The position numbers and the translations under genes are program-made. This document shows positions 7,957-17,500 of a stretch of DNA of 27,871 bases, piece after piece. Origin of the DNA: Bacteroidales bacterium UBA1182 (lineage in GTDB: Bacteria; Bacteroidota; Bacteroidia; Bacteroidales; Bacteroidaceae); the NCBI GenBank assembly GCA_002310015.1, contig DBYQ01000057.1, positions 1-27,871 of the forward strand, in the 5' to 3' direction. Each line of letters opens with the position of its first letter. Position 1 is the first letter of the stretch. Under the pieces are notes generated by a model. That model saw only the letters and a program-made list of their open reading frames with translations. It did not search any database and was not told where the DNA came from.

Positions 7957-10473
7957 ATGTTCCGTCATTATCTCACTATTGCTTTGCGCAACATCCGCAA
8001 GTATGCGCTGCAGAACACGGTAAGTTGCATAGGTCTTGCTGCGGGTCTTGTTTGCCTCAGTTTCTCTGCGCTTTGGATCCGTTTTGAAGAGTCATTTGAC
8101 ACGTTCCATAAGGATGCGGACAGGATATTTACAATATTGGAGGTATCGCCATATAGAGGTGAACCATATATACCGCAGCTCACTCCGGAAAGGTTGGACC
8201 CGTTGCTTGAGTTCAGTGAAGTGGAGTCATATACCAAGTGGAACTACCGCCATCATGGTAAGGTGACGGAACTGATAGCTGATAGCACATTCTTTGAATA
8301 CTTTGAATTCAGTCTGGCCAGCGGCAACCGGAGCTTTATGCGTGACACCAATTATGTGGCTATATCACAATCATATGCCCAAGAGAGGTTTCCCGGCATG
8401 GACCCTATAGGACAGGAGTTGTTAGGAAAGACCATATGTGCCGTGATATCACCATTCCGTGGGCCGTCACATCTTGAATTCGACATACTTACAATGCATC
8501 TCTTCCCTATGATTCAGCCTGGAGTATTGGCTGTGGCGGTGGATGGTGCTATGGTTTCTTATGATGAACGGGACAGATATCCTAACGTATTCTTTAAGAT
8601 ACACAGCGGAACAGATCCGGATCAACTCTCAGATTTGTACACCGCGTCTATGAATAGGGATAAAAGATTCGATCATGACAAATTCAAATACAGATTGCTA
8701 CCAATCAGTGAAGTGCATAAGCAGGCTGCCTCCGGTGAAATGTATATAGGATATGAGCATGCCGGAATGTTTGCCTGGGCCAGCCTTCTGCTCACGCTGT
8801 GCGCCTTGGTTAATTTCCTGCTCTTTAACCTGAACAGGGTAAGGAACAGGGAGCATGAGATGGTGCTCAGGATTGTCCACGGAGCATCCGGAAGGTCGGT
8901 CTTAGGTATGATGGCGGTTGAGTCCGGCATTGTTCTTGGGGTGGCATCGGTATTGGGATTCATAACGGTCCTGTTCCTTAAGGAACCTTTCCGCAGAATG
9001 GCGGATATAGGAATGAGCGGCGGATATGTGATGTGGGGAAGTCTTGTTGTGATTGCGCTTGCCTTTGCTGTTTCCATGGCAGTCAGCATCATATCGGTAG
9101 GTCTGGTAAGACGCCGCACGATGCAGAGTACTCTGGTAAGGAAGACTGGAAAGACGTTCCGAAACATAAGCATAGGCATTCAGATATTTGTAAGCGTGCT
9201 GTTTGCGTTTGTGGTCTTTGCCTTTTTGCATCAGTTCCGCTTCCTCAGGAACAACAACTGGGGAATAAGGGTGAATGATACGGCTGTACTGACCATATCC
9301 AATCCTGATAATTATATTTTTGATGGCTTCCAAGGTTACGCTTTTACTGATGAAGACCCTCTTATGCCGACTAGTGTTGAGAAGGGTACAGAATATATGG
9401 AACGGATTGACGGGTTATATGGCCTGACATCAAAACTAAAGGGTATTCCGTGCGTAAATGATGTTTACACCGGCATAGGTGATATAGATAATATATACAG
9501 TGCTGTCCATGAAGTATGGAAACAAAACGGGATATGGATAAACGGTGATGATAACATAAGGACAAATTATTTGGATCTAATAGATACTACCTTGATGAAA
9601 TTCCTCTCTCTGGATGTTCTTGACGGAGCAATCCCAAACAGGCCACTCAGGGAAGATGAAATTGTAATTACCAGGAATCTGCAACGTGAACTGGGGCTAG
9701 GTGATATAGCCGATGAGCCAGTGATAACCATCCGTAGGCAGTATCGTACGCCAGGGATGTTTGTTTGGGACAATGGCAGGCCAAGTATTATCGAGGGTGA
9801 ATTAAAGGATGTGTCATACACATACCAGGTGATAGCCGTAATAAGTGACCTGTATCTGTTAGAGTTCAATAAGGAACCTGAAAGTTATATACTCTGTTCG
9901 CCCGGTAACACCAATCTTATGGGTCAGACATTGGGATGGGCCGAGGCTCTGGTTACTCTTATATATAAACCCGGAACAAGGAAGGAATTGGGCAAAAGGG
10001 TTGCTGAGATAATGAACGGGACAGGGTTGGAATATGAGCTTAAGTTTACAGAGGATACATTCTATGAGTCACTGACCAATGACCGCCATCTTGCCGCATT
10101 GATTGAGGCGCTGGGCATATTGTGCCTGATAATATCACTTGCCGGAATATACTCCATAGTGGCGCTCTCATGCCAGGAGAAGAAACGTGAGATTGCCGTG
10201 CGCAAGGTTCATGGGGCGCGGGTCAGGGACATACTCTCCATATTTGTACGTAACTATGGAGTGCTGTTCATGGTATCTTCTGTATCGGCATTCATGGTGG
10301 GATATCCTATAATAAAGGTATGGCAGCAGCAGTTCCGGCTTCAGGCTACCGTCAGTTGGTGGATATATGCAGTTATTTTCACGGCAATGGCATTTGTCAT
10401 CTGCCTTACCGTAGGACACCGTGTGCTCAAGACCGCCCGTGAGAATCCGGCCGATGTGATCAAGAGCGAATGA
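7957..10473 (+). CDS. ABC transporter permease, FtsX/MacB type (permease 2)
   Basis: The protein has 838 residues and is a paralogue of permeases 1 and 3. It begins MFRHYLTIALRNIRKYALQN and ends NPADVIKSE. Membrane segments lie near 20-42, 269-290, 318-342, 358-382, 404-428, 717-738, 766-787 and 801-823. Extracytoplasmic domains of about 220 and 290 residues separate them. The coupling motif KKREIAVRKVHGARVRDIL follows the sixth segment and is where the partner ATPase would dock. It is closest to permease 3: both share QN.VS..GL.AG near the first segment and HKDADRI after it. A terminator overlaps its stop codon, so it is probably transcribed alone. Substrate is unknown. Confidence 0.92.
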   Translation: MFRHYLTIALRNIRKYALQNTVSCIGLAAGLVCLSFSALWIRFEESFDTFHKDADRIFTILEVSPYRGEPYIPQLTPERLDPLLEFSEVESYTKWNYRHHGKVTELIADSTFFEYFEFSLASGNRSFMRDTNYVAISQSYAQERFPGMDPIGQELLGKTICAVISPFRGPSHLEFDILTMHLFPMIQPGVLAVAVDGAMVSYDERDRYPNVFFKIHSGTDPDQLSDLYTASMNRDKRFDHDKFKYRLLPISEVHKQAASGEMYIGYEHAGMFAWASLLLTLCALVNFLLFNLNRVRNREHEMVLRIVHGASGRSVLGMMAVESGIVLGVASVLGFITVLFLKEPFRRMADIGMSGGYVMWGSLVVIALAFAVSMAVSIISVGLVRRRTMQSTLVRKTGKTFRNISIGIQIFVSVLFAFVVFAFLHQFRFLRNNNWGIRVNDTAVLTISNPDNYIFDGFQGYAFTDEDPLMPTSVEKGTEYMERIDGLYGLTSKLKGIPCVNDVYTGIGDIDNIYSAVHEVWKQNGIWINGDDNIRTNYLDLIDTTLMKFLSLDVLDGAIPNRPLREDEIVITRNLQRELGLGDIADEPVITIRRQYRTPGMFVWDNGRPSIIEGELKDVSYTYQVIAVISDLYLLEFNKEPESYILCSPGNTNLMGQTLGWAEALVTLIYKPGTRKELGKRVAEIMNGTGLEYELKFTEDTFYESLTNDRHLAALIEALGILCLIISLAGIYSIVALSCQEKKREIAVRKVHGARVRDILSIFVRNYGVLFMVSSVSAFMVGYPIIKVWQQQFRLQATVSWWIYAVIFTAMAFVICLTVGHRVLKTARENPADVIKSE

Positions 10474-10506
10474 AAAGGGGGGGGCATTTCAACGCCCCCT
10501 TTTTTG
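10473..10506 (+). terminator. Intrinsic terminator after permease 2
   Basis: AAAAGGGGG pairs with CCCCCTTTT, with GGGCATTTCAACG as loop; a GGGGGC/GCCCCC register is also possible. Six T follow the C run. The stem starts at the last base of the stop codon. It separates permease 2 from module copy 3, which begins 5 nt later. Confidence 0.8.
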
Positions 10507-10510
10507 TTAC

Positions 10511-10595
10511 TGTCCAAAAATTGGACACTTTGAGGCTTAAAAGTGCGTTTTTGCAATTTTTTCTTGGAGAATGGTGGAGGGAAGGGATAATTTTG
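10511..10595 (+). promoter_or_regulatory. Operator/promoter module, copy 3 (upstream of permease 3)
   Basis: The perfect palindrome TGTCCAAAAATTGGACA lies at 10511-10527. The conserved stretch ends in CTTGGA (10563-10568). TTG at 10564-10566, a 21-nt spacer and TAATTTTG at 10588-10595 form the promoter. The leader to the ATG at 10627 is about 25 nt. All spacings from palindrome to -7 box equal those of copies 1 and 2. Confidence 0.75.
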
Positions 10596-10626
10596 AATCC
10601 AGAATAATAAATCAAAAGTCCGTAAT

Positions 10627-13095
10627 ATGTTTTTACACTATCTGATAATTGCCCTGCGCAACATACGTAAATACATTCTGCAGAATGCCGTAAGTATAAT
10701 TGGTCTGGTGGCCGGTTTTGTGACGTTTGCACTCTCATCACTCTGGATGGGTTATGTTGATTCATATGACTCCTATCACAAGGATGCAGACAGGATATAT
10801 ACTTTTTCATTCAATGAGGACGGCAGAACCACTGTGGGCAATGAGAGGACCAGGACCAATGGTGACATCTTTTACAACCTGTTCAGGAATCTTGATGAAA
10901 GGGAACAATTGGATGTGTTGGGAGTGGAGTCAATTATGTATTATGATGAAAACCAGGGATTCAATTATAATGACCAGGATTTGTGTCTTTGCATAGATTC
11001 TGTATTCATTGACTTTTTCCATCCTGTGCTGCTGACCGGTGACTGGTCTTTCATGGAGGACCCGACAAAAATAGCAATCACCAAGTCACGTGCCGAGCGG
11101 GAATACGGAGACGAAAGCCCTATCGGAAAGGTTATCAGCAAACGAAACAACTCTTTCACCATAAGCGCTGTTGTTGATGACTTTGATCATTCTTACCTCA
11201 AGTTTGATTATCTGAAGAAATGGAACGGACATTCCATTTACTCTTATAAATGGCTTTTCTTCAAGTTGCAGGAAGGTGTCACTCTTGATGAGATGCTTGA
11301 AAGATGTGAAACATTATTTGAAGCCGCAGGAGGTAACAGGTCATTGGACAACGCCATGAGAGGCAAATCAATCATACCTCTTAATAAGGTTTTTAGGGCC
11401 CTCAATGAAAACAGCCAGGATTCATTTGTAAAGTATAACGGCCTGAACCTGCTCTCCAAAGCCAGCCTTCTCATCCTGATATGCGCCATAGTGAATCATT
11501 TTACCTTCTTCCTGAACTATCTCCGTGGAAGACGCCGCGAGATAATACTGCGTAAGGTTAATGGCGCATCGACTTTGAAGATTGCCTTGCAGATGATAAT
11601 AGAAAGCTCCATACCGGTGTTGATTGCACTTTTCTTGGGGTTGTTTGCCGTCCTGATGCTTAAGAACTCATATATGCAGCTGGCAGGCATCGGTATGACA
11701 GATTCCTACTACCTTAAAGGGAGCATAATCATAATGCTGGCGGTAATAACCGTCTCAATAACAATCAGCCTTATAGAGGTGCTCGTAACCAACAGGAACA
11801 CCATGCAGTCAGGCTTGAGCCGTCAAAGCAACGATACTTTCCGTAAGGTAAGCATAGGCATTCAGATAACGTCAGGCATGATGTTCATGTTTGCCCTGAT
11901 TGTAATGTATAATCAGTTCAGCTATATGCGGAATATCAATTGGGGTACCAAGAAAAAGGATGTTGCCATTATATATATCAAGCAGCCGGAAGTGGAGAAG
12001 GAATATTTTGGTAACGGAACTTTCAGATATGTGGGTGGACAACCTGAATGGGGGGACATCTATCTTGATAAACTCCAGAACAAGTACGGGCTCAAGGAGA
12101 AAATAGAGGCGATACCATGCATCACCGGTGTCTTTATGAATTTTGCCGATATCTCCAGACCGCCTTATAACAATGCCACATTCATAACACCTACGGCGGA
12201 GATGACAGAACCTTTGTTCCCTGACGTTTTTGACCTGATTTATCCGGGGATGACAGACAGACTGGGTCTGACCGTATTGCAGGGCTCCATACCTGAGGAG
12301 GGTCTTAAGGATGATGAGGTTGTCATGACCGATAACCTGTTCAAGGCAATAGGAGGGGATAAGCTGGAAGATAAGCCTGAAGTCTATCTGAGCATAGACA
12401 ATACATCTGTCAATAAGGTTGCGTTCAAGGTAATGGCAGTGATCAAAAACATACACCGTTACAACTTTGATGACATTCCTCCATACATAATCTTGTGCGG
12501 ATACCATAATAAATATCTCATAGATGAATACTCTTATGGTGAGAACAGAGGCGGTGGCAGTATAGACGGTACCCTGTCTGTGAATTATCTCCATAACAGT
12601 AAGAATGAACTGGAAGTTTCACTTAAGGAACTGTTTGACGGACTGTCTCTTAAGTATGAGATCATTTATCCTGACGAGAGTTTCTTTGAGCATCTCTCCA
12701 AAGACAAGAACCTTTCAACCCTGCTCCTGATACTATGCATGACAAGTATCCTGATAGCACTGTTCGGAATATGGTCACAGATAACCCTTACCTGTACCGA
12801 GCGCAAACGTGAGATTGCCATCCGCAAGGCTCACGGAGCAAAAGTCAGGGACATACTCAGCATCTTTGCAAGAGAATACGGTGTGATATTCCTTGTGTCA
12901 TCAGCCGTAGCGTTTGCATCGGGCTTCATAGTGATGCACCGCTGGCAGCAGCAGTTCTACTATCAGGCCTCAATCAGCTGGTGGATATATCTCTCCGTGC
13001 TTGCATTCACCGTACTGGTCATTGTAGCCACAGTGCTCAACCGCGTGCTAACCACCGCTCATGAGAATCCCGCCGATGTAATCAAAAGTGAATGA
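10627..13095 (+). CDS. ABC transporter permease, FtsX/MacB type (permease 3)
   Basis: The protein has 822 residues and is a paralogue of permease 2. It begins MFLHYLIIALRNIRKYILQN and ends NPADVIKSE. The first membrane segment is about 20-42 (VSIIGLVAGFVTFALSSLWM). A cluster of membrane segments starts near 276 (SLLILICAIVNHFTFFLNYL), and a C-terminal trio follows the last extracytoplasmic domain. The ATPase-docking motif ERKREIAIRKAHGAKVRDIL is clear. Permeases 2 and 3 keep near-identical wording around this motif and in the last hundred residues (RWQQQF..QA..SWWIY), while the extracytoplasmic domains diverge strongly. This suggests tandem duplication followed by change in partner or ligand specificity. 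No ATPase gene adjoins it. Confidence 0.92.
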   Translation: MFLHYLIIALRNIRKYILQNAVSIIGLVAGFVTFALSSLWMGYVDSYDSYHKDADRIYTFSFNEDGRTTVGNERTRTNGDIFYNLFRNLDEREQLDVLGVESIMYYDENQGFNYNDQDLCLCIDSVFIDFFHPVLLTGDWSFMEDPTKIAITKSRAEREYGDESPIGKVISKRNNSFTISAVVDDFDHSYLKFDYLKKWNGHSIYSYKWLFFKLQEGVTLDEMLERCETLFEAAGGNRSLDNAMRGKSIIPLNKVFRALNENSQDSFVKYNGLNLLSKASLLILICAIVNHFTFFLNYLRGRRREIILRKVNGASTLKIALQMIIESSIPVLIALFLGLFAVLMLKNSYMQLAGIGMTDSYYLKGSIIIMLAVITVSITISLIEVLVTNRNTMQSGLSRQSNDTFRKVSIGIQITSGMMFMFALIVMYNQFSYMRNINWGTKKKDVAIIYIKQPEVEKEYFGNGTFRYVGGQPEWGDIYLDKLQNKYGLKEKIEAIPCITGVFMNFADISRPPYNNATFITPTAEMTEPLFPDVFDLIYPGMTDRLGLTVLQGSIPEEGLKDDEVVMTDNLFKAIGGDKLEDKPEVYLSIDNTSVNKVAFKVMAVIKNIHRYNFDDIPPYIILCGYHNKYLIDEYSYGENRGGGSIDGTLSVNYLHNSKNELEVSLKELFDGLSLKYEIIYPDESFFEHLSKDKNLSTLLLILCMTSILIALFGIWSQITLTCTERKREIAIRKAHGAKVRDILSIFAREYGVIFLVSSAVAFASGFIVMHRWQQQFYYQASISWWIYLSVLAFTVLVIVATVLNRVLTTAHENPADVIKSE

Positions 13096-13106
13096 CCTGA
13101 GAAAAA

Positions 13107-13317
13107 CTCTCCAGTTGCAGTAGCCGTACTATCCCTTTCAGGGAGCATCAGTGAAGTGGCGTTAAGCGCAGTGCCCTGGAGAGGCCGTTAAGAACATCGT
13201 TACGTTTAACGACCGTTAGACACCGTAGGTGGCTAAAAAGGAGGCGATCGATGTTTAGGCCTCGTAGGGGTACGGAGTAGCCACGGAACGTTGTCTCCCT
13301 GAAAGGGATAGTACGGC
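13107..13317. repeat. 23-bp perfect inverted repeat with nested stems (candidate structured RNA or small mobile element)
   Basis: Arms at 13123-13145 and 13295-13317 are perfect reverse complements. Inside, further pairs nest in order: GTGGC/GCCAC (13156-13160/13280-13284), GUGCCCU/GGGGUAC with wobbles (13171-13177/13267-13273), GAGGCC/GGCCTC (13181-13186/13258-13263), AACATCG/CGATGTT (13193-13199/13249-13255). A terminal hairpin TTAG-A-CACC-GTA-GGTG-G-CTAA lies at 13216-13236. CTCTCCAG (13107-13114) can also pair with CTGGAGAG (13176-13183), an alternative or pseudoknot. CGTTA occurs four times. No coding frame is seen, no T run ends it and no target-site duplication is obvious. The strand is undecided. 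I do not recognise the family. Confidence 0.6.
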
Positions 13318-13333
13318 GGTCTTTAAATAAGGT

Positions 13334-14509
13334 TTATCTGAGTTTATTTGACTCAAAATGCCGCCGGATAGAGAGGAAGTAAAAGATTACTCCAAAAAGG
13401 TTTACAATCCAGGAGGCCCAGAATGAGCTGTGATAGCCCATGTATTCAGCACAGAGACCGCCTATGAGCACGCCTAAGCCTACGCCTGCATCCCATGAGG
13501 TGAGGATTGAGGAGTTTGCGGTTCCGCGCTGTGAGTTGGGGGCCAGGTTGATGAACATGGTCTGGAAGGCGGGATACATGTGCCCGTTGCCAAGACCTAT
13601 TATAAGTGCGGCTCCGTAATAGCCAATAGGATTGTGCAAGGCTGCAAAAAGGAAATAGCCTACCAGTGATACGCACATACCCATGGAGGCGTTGCGTGAT
13701 ACCTTTCCGTCACGCAGATAGCGTGCTCCGGTAAGCCTTGACAGGATAAGGCCTATGGCGCATAATCCAAAGAAAAGGCCCGTCCCACCGGTGATGCCAA
13801 GCTCTTCCTTGCCGTAAATGGCCACGTAGGTGGAGAGTATCCCATAGCTGAAAGCAAAGCATGCTATGCCAATGGCTTCACGCCAGCCGTCAAGCATAAA
13901 GAAACGGTCCAATGAGAGTACTTTCTTTTCAGGCACGAAATCACGCTTGGGCAGGCGTATTGATATTTCCAGAAGCAGTCCTATAAATGATGCGGCAAGC
14001 GATACCCAGAACAGAGCTTTGTAGCTGCCGTTGAATGCCCCAAGCAGTACTATTGCCAACGCAGGGCCCAGAGCCATTGCCAGGTTGTTGCTCAAGCCGT
14101 AGTAACCGATGGCCTCGCCGCGGCGTGAGGATGGCACCACATCAATGGCTACGGTGCTGGCGGCTACCGTGGTTGCTCCGAACGGTGCGCCGTGAATGGT
14201 ACGGAATATGGCGAACGCTGCCAACGAGCCTGCTGCCAGATAGCCTGCAAATATGCTGAAAAACAGAGCCCCGCAGATGACCAGTACGGTCTTCCGCGGG
14301 AAACTGTCAACCAGAAAGCCACTGAACGGACGTACCGTCAGTGCCATTATGGAGTATCCGGTAAGCACCATACCGATGGTATCCTTGGTGGCACCGAATG
14401 TCTCGCTAAGGTAAAGAGGAAGCAGTGGAACGATAAGCATAAACGAGAAGTGGACCAGAAAGTTTACAGTCCATATCTTTATGTAGTTTGCGTTCCAAAG
14501 CTTCTCCAT
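13334..14509 (-). CDS. Major facilitator superfamily transporter
   Basis: The protein has 391 residues, normal for a 12-helix MFS protein. Hydrophobic helices run through the whole length from about residue 14 (WTVNFLVHFSFMLIVPLLPL) to about 380. The MFS motif A is visible between helices 2 and 3 at about 64-73 (GFLVDSFPRK). The overall look is that of drug or metabolite exporters of the AraJ/YfcJ type (12-TM proton antiporters), but the substrate cannot be read. It starts 6 nt after the stop of the TldD-like gene and so is probably cotranscribed with it; a functional link, such as export of a product of that peptidase, is only a guess. It ends next to the structured element at 13107-13317. 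Confidence 0.9.
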   Translation of the reverse strand: MEKLWNANYIKIWTVNFLVHFSFMLIVPLLPLYLSETFGATKDTIGMVLTGYSIMALTVRPFSGFLVDSFPRKTVLVICGALFFSIFAGYLAAGSLAAFAIFRTIHGAPFGATTVAASTVAIDVVPSSRRGEAIGYYGLSNNLAMALGPALAIVLLGAFNGSYKALFWVSLAASFIGLLLEISIRLPKRDFVPEKKVLSLDRFFMLDGWREAIGIACFAFSYGILSTYVAIYGKEELGITGGTGLFFGLCAIGLILSRLTGARYLRDGKVSRNASMGMCVSLVGYFLFAALHNPIGYYGAALIIGLGNGHMYPAFQTMFINLAPNSQRGTANSSILTSWDAGVGLGVLIGGLCAEYMGYHSSFWASWIVNLFGVIFYFLSIRRHFESNKLR

Positions 14510-14515
14510 TGTTTT

Positions 14516-17500
14516 TTATCTCCAGGCCGGGTTTGTGAGCTGGAACTCCTGAGCCTTGGTGGGTTTCTTGATGTTCATCTCTACAGACTCCAGAATCATG
14601 GATTCCGGTGCAATCATTGTGGTGAGAGTGTTGCCATTGAAGATTGAACTCTGGATCTCCTCCTCCTTGGATGCGGTGATGACATGCATCAGCTCACGGC
14701 GCTCAAAGGCAGGTATATCTGCATTGATGACGGTTTCCTGGCCTGTCTTGACATCAATGCGGGTCAGGATATAGCAGTTGTACTCTATGTTACGCAGCAT
14801 GTAAGTGTGGTCCAGACCGGCCTTCTTGGCCTCAGATATGAGACGTGCCTTGATCTTGGACTGCGGAATGGTCTTGCTGCAGGTTACATGCATGATGCTC
14901 ATCTTGTTGTTGCCAACAGTTGAATAATCCTGGATCATTGCATGACCGGTAGCACGGGGCGCACCGGCAGCGGGATAACGTCCGCCGATGAGTCTCTTGA
15001 GCATACCGTTCTCAACCATTACAAAGTCAGGATCGGGTTTGACACCGTCAAAGTCAACATCATAGGCTCCGGCTATCTTCTTGCCCTTGTACTCCTTGAG
15101 GTTGGAGTAGAGGTGTATGCTCAGCTTGGTATCAAGGAACCGCTTGCCAAGAAGCTGATAACCTGTAAGACTGGTTTGTGAACTTGTAGTGTAACGGTAC
15201 AGGCTTGCATACAAATCCCATGTGTTGCGTGCCGTTCCGTAATTCTTGACAATGGTGTGGAATGATTCCGATACGGCCTGTTTCTCCAATAGGATGGGGC
15301 CGATGTAGAAGTCATCAACAGTCTCTGCATTGCTCTTTTTCACCATTGCATCAGCAAATTCACGGATGTTGGCGGCTATCTTGTCGGCATCATAATCCCT
15401 GGCATCAAACGGGATGTCATAGTTTTCTGTCAGTTCAACGCCGTCAGCGTTCCTGATAGAAACAACAGTCTCTATATAGCCTGGTGTGTAAGGCATGCGT
15501 ATCTTGAGGCCCTCTGAATTGAGACGGTAAACATCCGTATACTGTATGCCAAGTTCAACATTGGTCTTGTAGAGCTGAGGATAATCAAGGTAGATTGCAG
15601 ACAGTTTGTTTACAAGTTCTTCAAGCTTGGCACGGTCTATCTGTACGTTCTGAACACTCTCATATATATACTCGCCTCCGGGCAGTGAAATAATCTCGGG
15701 GAGTCCGGCCTCAGATTCGGGCTTGGGATTGTTCTTTAGGGCACCCTCTTTCTGGGTGTAGGTCCTGATGGCATTCTTATAGATGTAGTCTCCAGCCTGC
15801 CAGAGGATGTTTCTGATACCGTCATAGTCAACCCTGTTACCCATACTCATGGACATGGTCATGGGGCTGTTGGAGCATATGCTGTCACCTACCTGCCAGT
15901 TAAGTGAACCGGTTACCACGATGGGGTTGTAGGTGCTGCTTACAAGTCCGCCAAGAACTGAGCTCAGCTCAAGTGACTTGGTTACGTTGACTCTGTAGTC
16001 AGCATAGAAGGGCGGTTCCTGGCCATCGGCCTTGAGGCCTGTCATGGAACGGTCCATCTCATCCTTCATGGCTTTGAATATGACTTCCTGGTCACTGCCC
16101 TTGAAATTGGTGTACCCAGGTCTGTCAAGATACTGGGGTAGGTCATAACCCACCTCTGAGCGCTGTGTCTCAACCTTCTTGATATATATCATGGGTGAGA
16201 TAGCGGTTACGGGAACCCAACCTGACTCTGCACCGCAGTTGCCGGTGAATACATGAGGTGTCTCACCGCCTGCTGCTATACCTGAGAACATGGCAAGAGG
16301 TGTTCCGATAAGGGTCACGCCGCGTACAAGCTCATCGGGACGGCCATCGGCATAGACGCGGTAAACCTCCACCGGGTCAACATTGAATGAGTTGATCGAG
16401 CCGCCGTCACCCAGATATGTGAGGCCGCTGGTAGCTGTACGGAAATAGTATCCGTACTCCTTTTTCTCTTCCTTGACAGCCTTGATGAGCATCTGGCGCA
16501 GTTGCTCATCAGTATAAGGATTATTGGTTTCGATCAGTAGGTTTGACTGACGTGATACGGCATCATAACCGGCAGCAGCACGTCCGTGTCCGTTGCTCTT
16601 GCCGAATCCGTCTATGGGAGTGCGGTCAACAAGGAAGTTGGTCAGTACTCCGTCTTTTACGCACTGTACACGCTCGGCCTTGACGCCCTCGTCATCATAA
16701 TTGTAATGGCCGTAGAGTGATGTGCCGGCGTAGTTGTCAAGGGTGGGATCGTCATACACCTGGAAGCCCTCGGGCAGAACCAGCTCGCCAACCAGTTTCT
16801 TGAATGTCTGGCCTCCGCTTTTCATACGATGGGCCTCAAGACGATGACCGAATATCTCATGGAAGAACACGCCGCTGGCAGATCCCGACATGATGGCCGG
16901 ACCGGCATAAGGCTCAGCGATAGGTGCCTCACGCAGAGCCAGCAGACGCTGTATCAGGTCTTTTACGGTTTCAATCAGAACCTCATCGGATGGCAGGTCA
17001 TCAAGTGAATATGAGAACCAGTCTTTATAGAGCGGGCAGGTCATACCGTCAGTGGCACGTATTACGGCGTTAAGCATAAGACGTACGTTCTTGCGGTTCT
17101 GAACTACTGTAGATCCATCGGATGTGAGTACGTAGATGCGTTCTACCGTATATACTATGTTTGCGGTACCTTGCTCAAGCTGGGGGCACTTCTTGAATAC
17201 TGATGAGATGCGGTCCATGCGCTCCTCCCAGTACTTGCGGTCAAATGTGTATGCTGACTGCGGCAGGGGCTGCTCATAATACTGCTCTACCGGGGCATCG
17301 CTGAAACAGGGTGCATTATCCTCATTGTCAGCATTTGTTTTCATCTGTGAGAGGGCGTCGTTGTAGTTGTTTACGGCAATGCTGTAACGGTTCATGGTCT
17401 CACTCCAGATGCCCTGGCGGACTGCCATGATGGCTCCGTCAGTGAACGGGACGCGAACGCCCTGTGTTGATGAACTGTAGCTGTTGCGGTTACGGCTCTG

